Of a stretch of DNA of 64,000 bases, positions 34,347-43,332 are shown in pieces; position 1 is the stretch's first letter; each line of letters begins with the position of its first letter. The notes under the pieces are model-generated. The model was not told where the DNA came from. It made no database searches and saw nothing but the letters and a program-made list of their open reading frames with translations. This DNA is from Streptomyces sp. NBC_01481. GTDB lineage: Bacteria > Actinomycetota > Actinomycetes > Streptomycetales > Streptomycetaceae. Location: contig NZ_JAPEPT010000002.1 in the NCBI RefSeq assembly GCF_026339995.1, forward strand, positions 297,001-361,000, given 5' to 3'. A program made the position numbers and the translations under genes.

Positions 34347-35423
34347 TCAGTGGCCGTGGCCGCCGCCGTGTTCGCCGCCGTGGCCGCCGCCGCGTTCGCC
34401 GCCGCGTTCGCCGGCGGCGGCGACGCCGTCGGCGACGATCGTCCACGGGCGCATCAGGTCGTCGTCTTCGTGTTCGAGAAGGTGGCAGTGGTGGATGTAC
34501 GTCGCCGGGAACTCGGTGCCGCTTCCCGGAATCGACGCGATCGTACCCGTCGGCGGGGAGATTTCCGGAATGATGATTCTGGTCACCGTCTCCGGATATG
34601 CCTTGACCGTGTCCTTGTAGGACTGTGCTTCGTCCGGGTCCGGCGGAATCGGTGGGCCGGTGAGATAGTTCGCCAACACCGGTAGGTCCTCCGGTTTGCG
34701 GCCACCGTAAATCCACTTTTCGTAATCTGCCTGGTAGCCGGCTGCGTCGATCGGCTGCCTGTTCAACACCTGGAAGTTGACGAGGTGGACATGCATCGGG
34801 TGGGCGTCGTGGTTGGGATTGATGTACTCCCAGATCTCGGTCGAGCCCGCCTTGATGAAGTCCTGGGACGGCTCCATGAATGGCACCGCGTTGAACGTCA
34901 TGGTGGTGAAGATCTCGTGCTGGTACACGACCCATTGCCGCCGACGGGTGTCCGGTTTCGGCTCGACAGGTGCGACCGTCGGCAGGTTGAGCCTCTTGGG
35001 CGGCTTCGTCTTGTCCCCGCCTCCGGACAATCGTTTGGTGACCCGGAATTGCATGATTTCTGAGATTTGCGGTCCGAGGCCGGGGACGCCGGGGTAGTGG
35101 ACCGGCGCATGGTAGTTCGTCAACGTGACTTTCGTGCCCATGGGCATCCGGCTGAAGTCGACGATCAGGTCGTACCGCTCGGCCGGCCCGATCAGGAAGT
35201 TCAGCATGTGCAACGGAGCACGGAAGCCGCCGTCGGTGCCGATCAGCCAGAACGGCAGTGTGGGCTGAGGCAGTACGTCCCTGGGAACGTCGAACCTCAG
35301 CCGCCAGAAACGCTCGTTCGAAGCGTTGAGAATGCGCAGCCGGTAACGTCGCGGCTCGACGGCCAGGAAAGGGTACGCCTTCCCGTTGACGACCGGGGTG
35401 TCCTCGCCTTCCCTCTGGGTCAT
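34347..35423 (-). pseudogene. Multicopper oxidase, 5'-truncated
   Basis: The 358-residue open frame matches the second and third cupredoxin domains of CotA/bilirubin-oxidase-type laccases. HPMHVHLVNFQVL and HHCHLLEHEDDDLM supply the T1/T2/T3 copper ligands of the last domain. The first domain, with its HxH ligands, is missing: similarity starts near GEDTPVVNGKAYPF and nothing upstream to 35757 resembles the lost 200 or so residues. The end is a His/Gly/Glu-rich tail. A complete trinuclear site cannot form. Confidence 0.8.
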
Positions 35424-35757
35424 GGTGTAGGCGAGCGAGCCGACTTGGCGACCGTCGGGCGGTCCTTGGTCACGCAGTCGATCTCAGCAGCAATACGGCA
35501 GGCATCGGAATACGCGCCGCTGCGGGCGACGGGTGGAAAGGGCACAACGCCAGGGGACACCTTCAGGCCTCGCCCGGAACCCACGACTGAGACCAGGGGC
35601 AGCCGCGCGGCACGACAACTCAGATCTCGTCCCGTGACCTGCGACTTCGATGCTGACAGCGGGCGCGCGGACGTGCGATCATCGCGCCCGGCGCTCCCCC
35701 CACGCCCTGGTGCCGTCCCATGCCCCACCGGACCCCCGAGAGCGACTCCGAATACCC
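35424..35757. other. Region between the laccase fragment and the FN3 gene
   Basis: There is no confident gene. A minus-strand open frame (35420-35728) ends with a protein-like stretch, CRIAAEIDCVTKDRPTVAKSAR, which may be the 3' end of an unrelated decayed gene now abutting the truncated laccase. The plus-strand promoter of the FN3 gene must also lie here. Confidence 0.5.
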
Positions 35758-37815
35758 ATGCATCAGCGTCTCCGCGCTGCCTGCGCGACGGCCGCCGCCG
35801 TCGGCGCAGCCATCGCCGGACTTGCCGTGCCCTCCACGGCCCATGCCGTCACCACCTGCGCCGACGGCGTTTGGAGGGCCACGTACTACCCCAATACTTC
35901 CTTTAGCGGGACACCCAAGCTCACCACGTGCGACGCCGCCATCAACGAGGGCTACGGGACGGGCGACCCTGCCGCGGTCAGCCTCCCCAACGACAACTTC
36001 ACCGTGCGCTGGCAGACGACCCGTAACTTCGGCTCCGGCGGACCCTTCACCTTCACCACCGCCGTACGCGACGGAATCCGGGTCTACCTCGACGGTGTCC
36101 GCAAGATCGACATCTGGCAGAACGTCTCCACCACTCAGACCAGGACCGTCAATCTCACCATCCCGAGCGGCCGCCACACCATCCGCGTCGACTTCGTCGC
36201 CTTCACGGGCTACGCGAACGTCAAGTTCGACTATGCACCGCGAACTTCGGCGACCGTCGACACGGTGGCGCCCCTCGCCCCGACCGGCGTGTCCTCTTCG
36301 TACGACCCCGCCACCCTTAAGGCGACGGTCCGCTGGGCCAGGAACGCCGAGATGGACCTGGCCGGGTACCACGTCTACCGCCGCCTCACGGGCAGCACCA
36401 CGTGGTCCCGCGCGACGAGCACCCCGGTGACCACCACATCGTTGGTCAACATTCCGCCCGCGACCGGCCAGACGTACTACTACGAGGTTCGCGCCGTCGA
36501 CAAGGCCGGCCGGTTGTCGCCCGGTTCGGCGGATGTGCCGCTCGCCACGGTCGACCGTACGGGCCCGGCGGCTCCGAGCGGACTCACCGTCTTCATGGAC
36601 CACCATTCCGGGAACATCCTGCGCTGGAACCCCGTCGGGGACGCGGCCCGCTACGAGGTCTCCACGGCCGTACAGGCAGCAGGCCCCTTCACCGTTCTGC
36701 GGGAGACCACCGAACTCTGGTACGAAGACGCCTCCGCTCCCTTTGGCGAACCGCGCTACTACCGTCTCAGGGCCTTCGACGCGGCCGGCAACGCTTCGGC
36801 CTACTCCGCCACCGTGAGCGGGGATCGAGTCGACCGGACCGCGCCCCCAGCGCCGACGGGACTGAACACGCTGGTCGGGACGGACGGAGTACGCCTGTAC
36901 TGGACGCTCCCCGCCAGCTTCGACATCGACTGGAACAACGGCGGCAAGGTCTGCATCTACCGGTCGCCGGGCACCTCCGTGCTGCCCGATGCCGCTCAAC
37001 TCCATTGCACGGCCCAGTCCCTGAACGAGGGCGACGGGCAGGCCTGGGCGGACAGCGACGTGACAGAGGACACCGTCTACTCGTACGCGGTCACGGCGCT
37101 CGACCCGGCGGGCAATGAGTCCCCCCGCTCCGCAGCAGTGACGGTCCGCACCGCGGACACGGTGGCGCCCGCACCGCTGACCGGGCTGCGCGCCACCCCG
37201 CGCGCCGACGGCATGCTGTTGTCCTGGGACGACCCCGCGGACACCGACATTTCCTCGTACCGGGCCGTGCGCGGCCTCCGCCAGACCGACGGCACGGTCA
37301 AGTGGATCGGGGAGTTGGCCACCTGTGCGGACGCCCCCGACGATCCGCTGGCCATGCTGTGCATCGGCGTCCCGAACGGCGAGACCCACGTCTACGCGGT
37401 GATCGCCACGGACACCTGGGGCAACACGCTTTCCCTCACCGACCCGTCCGTCGCCACCGTCACCGCCACCGAACTCGCCCTGGAGCCGGTGGAAGCCGTC
37501 GGCGACGACCCCGGGCCGGTGTACGGCGGCGGAGGCTGGACGGTCTCCGGGGCCGCGTCCAGGGTCCATTGGACATGCTCGGCGACAGCCTGCGCGGACA
37601 TCACCGAGTACCGGCTCAGCCGCTGGAACCCAGCCATGGGCGCCTACGAGCTGCTGCACACCGAATCCGCCGTGACTGGCACCACGTCGTACGCCTACCT
37701 GGACGAGACCCAACCACTCGGTCAGACCTCGTTCTACCGGGTTGTCGGGCTCCGCTCGGACGGCACCCTGACGGCGGCTGCGCACCCTTGGCGCATCCGC
37801 CCGGACCTGGCCTGA
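35758..37815 (+). CDS. Secreted PA14-like/fibronectin type III repeat protein
   Basis: A 685-residue exported protein: signal peptide to about residue 30 (ending AHA), a PA14-like domain at about 35-160 (WRATYYPNTSFSG, DNFTVRWQTTRNF, VRDGIRVYLDGVRKIDIWQN), then at least four fibronectin type III modules beginning near residues 174, 270, 365 and 471 and a diverged fifth to the end. Each module starts with a D-x-x-AP-x-x-P-x-GL-like linker. Probably a carbohydrate- or surface-binding protein; no catalytic domain is seen. Start ATG 35758 lacks a clear ribosome binding site. Confidence 0.85.
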   Translation: MHQRLRAACATAAAVGAAIAGLAVPSTAHAVTTCADGVWRATYYPNTSFSGTPKLTTCDAAINEGYGTGDPAAVSLPNDNFTVRWQTTRNFGSGGPFTFTTAVRDGIRVYLDGVRKIDIWQNVSTTQTRTVNLTIPSGRHTIRVDFVAFTGYANVKFDYAPRTSATVDTVAPLAPTGVSSSYDPATLKATVRWARNAEMDLAGYHVYRRLTGSTTWSRATSTPVTTTSLVNIPPATGQTYYYEVRAVDKAGRLSPGSADVPLATVDRTGPAAPSGLTVFMDHHSGNILRWNPVGDAARYEVSTAVQAAGPFTVLRETTELWYEDASAPFGEPRYYRLRAFDAAGNASAYSATVSGDRVDRTAPPAPTGLNTLVGTDGVRLYWTLPASFDIDWNNGGKVCIYRSPGTSVLPDAAQLHCTAQSLNEGDGQAWADSDVTEDTVYSYAVTALDPAGNESPRSAAVTVRTADTVAPAPLTGLRATPRADGMLLSWDDPADTDISSYRAVRGLRQTDGTVKWIGELATCADAPDDPLAMLCIGVPNGETHVYAVIATDTWGNTLSLTDPSVATVTATELALEPVEAVGDDPGPVYGGGGWTVSGAASRVHWTCSATACADITEYRLSRWNPAMGAYELLHTESAVTGTTSYAYLDETQPLGQTSFYRVVGLRSDGTLTAAAHPWRIRPDLA

Positions 37816-37960
37816 CAGCCGGACAGAGGCAATAGCGAAGGGGCCGAGAGGCTCACGCCTTCCGGCCCCTCGGATGCTGCAGTCCTCCCCCAGGTCCTCC
37901 CGAGAAAGTCGCGCACCCATTCAGGCCCGGTACTCGCATGAGGACCGGGCCTGACACTAC

Positions 37961-38125
37961 GTGACCGACACCCGCCATGTGACGGCTGTCCATGAGGTGC
38001 GCGACGAGTACGTCGACACCAAGCGCTCGCCCGCCAGCACCGCTGTCCAAGTGGCCGCCCTGTTCCGCCCAGAACTGCTGCTGGAAGTGGAAGCGCTCGC
38101 CCTCGCCCCGGAGACCGCGCGGTGA
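37961..38125 (+). pseudogene. RidA-family 3' fragment
   Basis: A 54-codon open stretch (YVTDTRHVTAVHEVRDEY... SPASTAVQVAALFRPELLLEVEALAL) matches the C-terminal half of RidA/YjgF enamine deaminases, including the conserved S-x-x-VQV-x-AL and E-x-EA-x-A segments. The N-terminal half and start are absent. The stop overlaps GTG 38122 of the next relic (GTGA), so the two were once coupled. Confidence 0.7.
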
Positions 38126-38309
38126 AGGTGGCTGTGTGTGGTCTGGGCAGGATGGGGAAGCCTTCGCGGCGGCCCTGGCCGCCGACGGCCACGACCTCAC
38201 CGTGTGGAACCGGACTTCCAGGGGGCTGGCCGGTAGCTGGAGGCAGGCCTCAAGCGTTTCACAGAGGACAGTGATCAGGCCATTTTCCTCTGTACGGCAG
38301 GGAGGTTGA
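38122..38309 (+). pseudogene. 3-hydroxyisobutyrate/6-phosphogluconate dehydrogenase-like fragment, frameshifted
   Basis: GTG 38122 opens MKVAVCGLGRMG, a Rossmann GxGxxG start. The continuing sequence EAFAAALAADGHDLTVWNRTSR is in another frame, as if one base was lost near 38153-38156. Similarity stops soon after (about 38240), and the remaining 230 or so residues of this family are missing. Together with the RidA fragment it marks a deleted two-gene operon. Confidence 0.7.
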
Positions 38310-38593
38310 GGACTCAGCGGGTGTGGATGGAAAGGCTCAGCGGGCGACAAGTCGAGCATTCAGACGACCATGGCGGCCAGTGATCGCTGCGGCGCAGGGC
38401 GTGGGTGGGGCCCATCCGCGGTGTCTGCTCGCCGGCTGAGAGGGCGCCGCTGGTCGCCGCGGTTTCCGCGAAGATGCCGTCGCAGTCCCACGCGTAGCGC
38501 TTCAGCCAGCCACCATCTGCACTGCCCTCGCCTGGAGTTGCCGATGAGTAGAGTAAACGGCCGGTTGAAGATCGTAAAGGAATGGAGCATGGG
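38310..38593. other. Non-coding remainder after the dehydrogenase relic
   Basis: I see no supportable gene. The last 60 bases become less GC-rich and contain the ribosome binding site of the next small gene. Confidence 0.4.
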
Positions 38594-38800
38594 ATGCGTC
38601 GGCTAGCTGGCCTGGTGGTTTTGATTGCGGCGATGGCTCTCGCGTTCTGGTTGGGCCTCGGGCCTCCAGACGAGTGGGAAGGTGCAGCGAGGTTCGTGCG
38701 CTTCGCCCTCTTGCTGAGTTGCTGCCTGGTGATCGGCGGTAGCGCGCAGCTGATCTACCCCGACAAGCCAAAGGACGAGCCGACCCAAGTCACCGGGTAA
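38594..38800 (+). CDS. Small two-helix membrane protein
   Basis: A 68-residue protein with two membrane helices ([17 protein letters not shown] and [19 protein letters not shown]) and a polar tail. ATG 38594 has GGAG 6 bases upstream (GGAGCATGGG then ATG); ATG 38582 is the alternative but its ribosome binding site would be adjacent. The function is unknown. Confidence 0.55.
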   Translation: MRRLAGLVVLIAAMALAFWLGLGPPDEWEGAARFVRFALLLSCCLVIGGSAQLIYPDKPKDEPTQVTG

Positions 38801-39229
38801 CCAGTACAGTTCAACGTGCGTGTCGCGACTTGGTGCGGTGTGTGCCAAATGTCGGCTCAGCGAAGGCAAGGACGCGGCCGCCCTGCTCAGGGGCTGGTCA
38901 GCGTGCAGTGGAGCGGCGTGGGCCGACGACCCGGAGCTGAGCCACCCGACCACCTCGACGGCCAAACCGGCCAGGACGTAGGCCCAGGTGGGTGATGTCC
39001 TGGCCGGAGTCTGTGACGATCAGCATGTCCGGATGGCCAAGCTGCTGGTGGCTTGCGGCCATGATCCTCCACCTCGCGGAGCTTGGGCAGCGGTCACTGC
39101 GGTGGCGTCGTCGGGCAGCCCGAAGCGCACGGTGCCGAGCGGCGCCGAATGAATCCACAGCGCGCGAAGCGCTCGGCGCTGCGGCCCGGGTTACACGCCC
39201 TCAGGGGCATGAGGCCTTCCAGCAGATTC
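38801..39229. other. Intergenic region with no supportable gene
   Basis: Open frames on both strands have no recognisable content and poor codon bias. It follows the small membrane protein and precedes the 3' end of the oxidoreductase gene. It may be debris of the variable region. Confidence 0.45.
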
Positions 39230-40681
39230 TCACCGCGGTCCGAGGTCCGGAGGGGTTCGGATGCCGAACTCGCGGCGGAGGGCGGACAGCGCGGCAAGGT
39301 AACCCGACATGCCGTGAACGCTTGGCCCGGGCGGCGTTGACGCGGAGCACAGGTAGACACCCGTCAGCGGAGTGCGGTAGGGATCAACACGGGGGACGGG
39401 ACGCATGAGGGACTGCCAGAGAGTCATTGCGCCTGATCCGATGTCTCCGCCTACATAGTTCGGGTTGTACGCGTGGTACTCGGCGCCGCTGATTCCACGT
39501 CGATGGATCACCGTGTCGGTGAATCCGGGCGCGTAGCGTTCGATGCATGCCGTGACCATTGCGGTCGGGTCCACTGCGTCGCCATTGGGGACGTGGGCAT
39601 AGGCCCACACAGGACGTCGCCCCGGTTTGGCGCGGCTCGGGTCGGCCGATGCGGGGTCGACCAGGAGGACGAACGGCTCTTCGGGTCGGATGCCAGCAGC
39701 TGCCGATGTCTCAGCTCTGAACATCTCTGCCTGGGTTCCGCCCAGGTGAACGGTGGCGGCTTGCCCCACGGCAGGGTTGGCCCAGGGAATCGGCTCGGAG
39801 ACGAGGAAGTCAACTTTCGCTGCTGCGGGCCCGTACCGGAAGCGTGCGAGACCTCGTTTGTAACCGGCCGGGAGCCGATCAGCGGCGATCTGTGTGAACG
39901 TCTTTGGGCTTATGTCGAGAAGCACCACTTTCGCGCGTGGCAGTTCGTCAAGACTTGTCACTTGATGATCCGTGTGGAAGGTTCCGCCGCAGGCCGTGAT
40001 GTCGTCGGCAAGTGCGTCGGCGATGCGAGCGCTTCCACCTTCGGGGATTGGCCAACCGGTACCGTGCGCGAGGTGCCCGAGGAGCATTGCGACTGCACTC
40101 GAGGCAAGGGAAGGCAGCTTGCCGACTGCATGCGCGGCCACCCCGGTGAGGAGGGAGCGGGCCACTTCGGTGCGGAAGCGACGGGGTGCCAGCGCAGTTC
40201 CGTGGGCAAGCATGCGGGAACCCAGTAGCGCTGGGGCGGAAAGGTTTCGCGGGAGGCTTCGTTGCCCCGACAGGATGAAGTCAACCAGTTCTTGAGAGTG
40301 GTTAAGCAACGGCTGCATGAGGCGACGCCAGCGATCGCCATCCGGACCAAGGTGGGCGCAGGTCGTCTCCAGATCGCGGTAAGCCAGGCCCGCGAGTCCG
40401 TTTTGCAAGGGGTGGGCATAGCTGACGGACGGATGCAACATGTTTATCCCCCGGGACGCCAGGTCGAACTGACGAAAAAAAGGGGACACTACGGCCATAG
40501 GGTGAACAGCGGAACAGATGTCGTGTGGTATATCGGCATCGAAGAGGGGCTCCGTCCGCAACCCACCCCCGATGGTTTTCCGGCCCTCATACAGCGCAAC
40601 TTTGAGGCCCGCCCGACCGAGAGTAACCGCCGCGGCAAGACCGTTCGGGCCGGTTCCTACCACTACCGCATCGGGTTCCAT
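39230..40681 (-). CDS. FAD-dependent oxidoreductase (phytoene desaturase-like)
   Basis: A 483-residue flavoprotein of the NAD(P)/FAD amine-oxidase/CrtI superfamily. The dinucleotide fold is at the N-terminus: AVVVGTGPNGLAAAVTLGRAG, with the E-G-R-x-x-x-GGG-x-R segment after it. The C-terminus has the flavin-contact block TGVYLCSASTPPGPSVHGMSG. It has no carotenoid gene neighbours, so the substrate is open. ATG 40681 follows GGAGG at 4 bases. Codon use is somewhat less GC-rich than in the core genes, which fits acquisition. Confidence 0.87.
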   Translation of the reverse strand: MEPDAVVVGTGPNGLAAAVTLGRAGLKVALYEGRKTIGGGLRTEPLFDADIPHDICSAVHPMAVVSPFFRQFDLASRGINMLHPSVSYAHPLQNGLAGLAYRDLETTCAHLGPDGDRWRRLMQPLLNHSQELVDFILSGQRSLPRNLSAPALLGSRMLAHGTALAPRRFRTEVARSLLTGVAAHAVGKLPSLASSAVAMLLGHLAHGTGWPIPEGGSARIADALADDITACGGTFHTDHQVTSLDELPRAKVVLLDISPKTFTQIAADRLPAGYKRGLARFRYGPAAAKVDFLVSEPIPWANPAVGQAATVHLGGTQAEMFRAETSAAAGIRPEEPFVLLVDPASADPSRAKPGRRPVWAYAHVPNGDAVDPTAMVTACIERYAPGFTDTVIHRRGISGAEYHAYNPNYVGGDIGSGAMTLWQSLMRPVPRVDPYRTPLTGVYLCSASTPPGPSVHGMSGYLAALSALRREFGIRTPPDLGPR

Positions 40682-41271
40682 ACATCCTCCGTAGGTACTC
40701 AGCGCCACTGGCAAGCGGAAGCCGCCAGACTTCGGAAGCCATCGCCGGAGACCTTGTGCAGGAACTTTGCGGCATGTCACAGCAGCCAAGCGGTACAGAC
40801 AAGGGCGCCACGCGGGGCGAGAACTGCCGGAACGCTACCAGCCAGCCCTTCGCGATATTTGCGCCAAACTCGTGGCCGATAACGCTCCATAAAAGATTGA
40901 GAGATGAACGGTCCAGAGTTCGGAACCGGTCAGCACAGGGGCTGACTCCCACCAGTCACCGCCGGTCACACTCACACTCATCGAGCCGCATTCACCTCGA
41001 AATGGGCGCTGTGATGATCACCACACAACCACCCCTTGAGATGCCCACATCATTCTTCTTAAGATGATCACGAATCGCGGCGAGCATTAGGAATCGACTT
41101 GCAGAGGGAAGTCGATATTACGGGGCGCACGTCGCGAGCAATCTTCCGTTCCCGTCGGAAAGCCTGGTTCTCCCATGAGGACGAGCGGTCGAGGATGTCT
41201 GACCAACACCTTCTGGCGCGCCGCTGCTCTCACCTCAGGCGACCAGGTAGCACATAAAAGAGGGGAAAAAA
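40682..41271. other. 590-bp AT-richer region upstream of the peptide cassette
   Basis: There is no supportable gene. The GC content is visibly lower than in the flanks, with runs such as TTCTTCTTAAGATGATC near 41050-41068. It lies between the divergent oxidoreductase and peptide-cassette genes, so it should hold both promoters and perhaps a long leader for the peptide gene. Confidence 0.5.
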
Positions 41272-41622
41272 ATGAAGAAGAAGAATGCTGCTGCCGTCTT
41301 CGGTGTGGCCGTTGCGGGCACGCTCCTGATGGTGTCGATGCAGGGTTCCGCGCAGGCCTCCACGCCGCAGCAGGCCACCGGTGGCCTGAGTGCTCAGGCC
41401 ACCAGCAAGGAGACCCCGGTGGCGCCGAAGGCCGCGGCCGGCGCCCGGGCTGCCCAGGCCGCCGGCCGGGCTGCCGCACGGGCTGGCGTTCACGCACGTG
41501 CCGCTGCGAGCTCGGTTGCCAGTTCGGCGGCTGAGTTCATCGGCAGCACCAGCCTTTTCGCCGCGCCTGCGGTGGTGTCGGCCGAGGGTTCCTCTGCTGC
41601 GGCGACGGCTTTCGACAGGTGA
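41272..41622 (+). CDS. Small secreted Ala-rich peptide, candidate Sdp-type toxin precursor
   Basis: A 116-residue precursor: signal peptide MKKKNAAAVFGVAVAGTLLM... ending near AQA (about residue 29), then a positively charged Ala/Arg-rich helix (about 52-82) and a more hydrophobic C-terminus (EFIGSTSLFAAPAVVSAEG). It has no cysteine. ATG 41272 has GAGGGG 6 bases upstream. The next gene begins inside its stop codon (GTGA), so it is coupled to the DUF5819 gene. By analogy with SdpC it may be processed to an antimicrobial peptide; this rests on operon architecture, not on sequence similarity. Confidence 0.75.
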   Translation: MKKKNAAAVFGVAVAGTLLMVSMQGSAQASTPQQATGGLSAQATSKETPVAPKAAAGARAAQAAGRAAARAGVHARAAASSVASSAAEFIGSTSLFAAPAVVSAEGSSAAATAFDR

Positions 41623-42299
41623 TAGCGCGCCACCGGCGCATCCAGAGGGCGGCACTGTTGGCTGGTGCCGCCCTCCTGGGCGCCCATTTCTTCATCGCGG
41701 CGTTCTCCCAGGCGCCACTCAGCCCAGCCAAAATTCAACTGCATGCAGTTATCAGCGGCTATCTGGACCCGTACTTCACGCAGAACTGGAGTCTGTTCGC
41801 TCCTGAGCCGGTGAAAAATGATGAGGGGATAGTAGCGCGTGCAAAGTGCGCTGACGGTTCCGTCACGGATTACTACGATGTGACCGGCCCCTTGATCAAA
41901 GAGACTCAGGACGACCGATTCTTCCCTTCCCGTGTGCCGAGGCTGGTAAGCACCGGAATCCGTCAGCTCAACGATTCAGATGACCTGTTGCTGCGTCTCC
42001 GTCAGAAGCAGGAGTCGAAGAATACGGAAGACTCCAAGGCAAAAGACGGAAAGGGTAAGCGTGATATCCCTCTGACGCCCTTTGAGGAGCGTCAGCATGA
42101 GGATGCTGAGCGATCCTTGTCCCGCTTCGCACTGACCAAAATGGGCAATGTCTGCCCAGATGGCACGGGGCCGACCGCTGTCCAGGCACGCATGTATGTC
42201 AAGACGCTGCCTCCGTGGTCACAGCGGAACAACTCCAAGGCGAAGAGCTCGCTGGACCTTTACGACTTGCCATGGAAAAAGGCGGTTGAACTGCAGTGA
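41619..42299 (+). CDS. DUF5819/SdpA-like protein
   Basis: A 226-residue protein with one N-terminal membrane segment (AALLAGAALLGAHFFIAAFSQ), then the family pattern around YLDPYFTQNWSLFAPEPVKNDEGIVARAK. DUF5819 proteins resemble SdpA, which works with SdpB to mature the SdpC toxin in Bacillus subtilis. The middle is Lys/Asp/Glu-rich. GTG 41619 overlaps the peptide gene stop and its own stop overlaps the next gene (GTGA again). Confidence 0.82.
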   Translation: MIARHRRIQRAALLAGAALLGAHFFIAAFSQAPLSPAKIQLHAVISGYLDPYFTQNWSLFAPEPVKNDEGIVARAKCADGSVTDYYDVTGPLIKETQDDRFFPSRVPRLVSTGIRQLNDSDDLLLRLRQKQESKNTEDSKAKDGKGKRDIPLTPFEERQHEDAERSLSRFALTKMGNVCPDGTGPTAVQARMYVKTLPPWSQRNNSKAKSSLDLYDLPWKKAVELQ

Positions 42300-43321
42300 G
42301 CATCAAGGAATCGATTGACTCAGCTGCCAGTCGCCCCGTCGCTGCATTGGGAGTGTCAGGAACCCGTGCACTGCTGGGCTTCGTCGGCTTCATGTACTAC
42401 CTGAGTCACTACAGCGATCGGCACTACCTGTTCGGCCCGGGAGCGGATTCCGTCCTACCGCACCGCCTCTTCGTCGAACAAGTCCAGGAGAAGGGCAGTT
42501 TCAGTCTCTACACCTGGAGCACCTCCGAGGCCTGGTTCGAAGCGGTCTTCCACCTCGGTCTCCTCGCCGCTCTGGCTGTGACATTGGGCGTGGGGGGCAG
42601 GGCAGTCCTTGCCGCGCACGGAATATTCCTCTGGTCGCTCTACGAGCGGCAGACGGCTGTGATAGACGGGGGAGACAACCTTGCCCAACTCGTGATCCCT
42701 ATGCTGCTCCTGACAAACTGCTACCAGCATTTCTCCTTCTCGAGCGGATCCGCCCGCCGTGTCATCGGACGACTCCCGGAGAGCGTGCGCTCTCTCGGTG
42801 TTCCACTGCACAATCTTGGCGTGGCCGCGATTGCCGTACAGATGTGCCTCGTGTACGTGGTGAGTGGTCTGTACAAGGTGCAGGGAGAAGCTTGGCAGGA
42901 CGGCACCGCGCTCTTCTACATCATGCGCGTCCCCGAGTTCGAGCTGCCAGGTGTTTCCAGCTTCGTCTACAACAGCGACATACTTGTCTTTCTCGGCACC
43001 TACGGCACCGCCCTGTTCCTCGTGTACTTCCCGATGGGGATCCTGGTGCCCAGCCTGCGCCCGTGGACGGCGGCTGCCTCCATAGCCTTCCATGTCTCCA
43101 TCGGCGTGTTCATGGGACTCACCGCGTTCGCCCTCACGATGATCGCCTGTGACCTCATCTTCCTCTCCTCTGCCCTGTCCCGCGCACGTCAGATAGGACG
43201 AACCATCGGCAAACGCTGGACGCAGAAGCATCCCGAGAGCCTCCGCATCATGGCCACCGAACAGGGCGCACCAGATAATGACAACCCAGTCGATGCCCCC
43301 GTTCCCCAACCTGCAAATTAA
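42296..43321 (+). CDS. HTTM (SdpB/gamma-carboxylase-like) membrane protein
   Basis: A 341-residue multi-pass protein of the HTTM family, which unites SdpB with vitamin K-dependent gamma-carboxylase. Typical segments are RALLGFVGFMYYLSHYSDRHYLFGP, WFEAVFHLGLLAALAVTLGVGGR, DGGDNLAQLVIPMLLLTNCYQHF, and LVYVVSGLYKVQGEAWQDGTALFYI. About six or seven membrane helices are followed by a polar tail. Its start overlaps the DUF5819 stop by 4 bases. In the Sdp model it acts with the DUF5819 protein on the secreted peptide. Confidence 0.85.
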   Translation: MSIKESIDSAASRPVAALGVSGTRALLGFVGFMYYLSHYSDRHYLFGPGADSVLPHRLFVEQVQEKGSFSLYTWSTSEAWFEAVFHLGLLAALAVTLGVGGRAVLAAHGIFLWSLYERQTAVIDGGDNLAQLVIPMLLLTNCYQHFSFSSGSARRVIGRLPESVRSLGVPLHNLGVAAIAVQMCLVYVVSGLYKVQGEAWQDGTALFYIMRVPEFELPGVSSFVYNSDILVFLGTYGTALFLVYFPMGILVPSLRPWTAAASIAFHVSIGVFMGLTAFALTMIACDLIFLSSALSRARQIGRTIGKRWTQKHPESLRIMATEQGAPDNDNPVDAPVPQPAN

Positions 43322-43332
43322 TGACAGCGTCC

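Noticed and set aside
37853..38359. Minus-strand 168-codon frame
   Set aside because: It is antisense to the RidA and dehydrogenase relics, which give a better explanation of the sequence.
40756..41067. Plus-strand frame of 103 codons before the peptide cassette
   Set aside because: It has no ribosome binding site and Ser/Arg/His-rich composition without family resemblance. It overlaps the likely promoter region of the divergent oxidoreductase gene.
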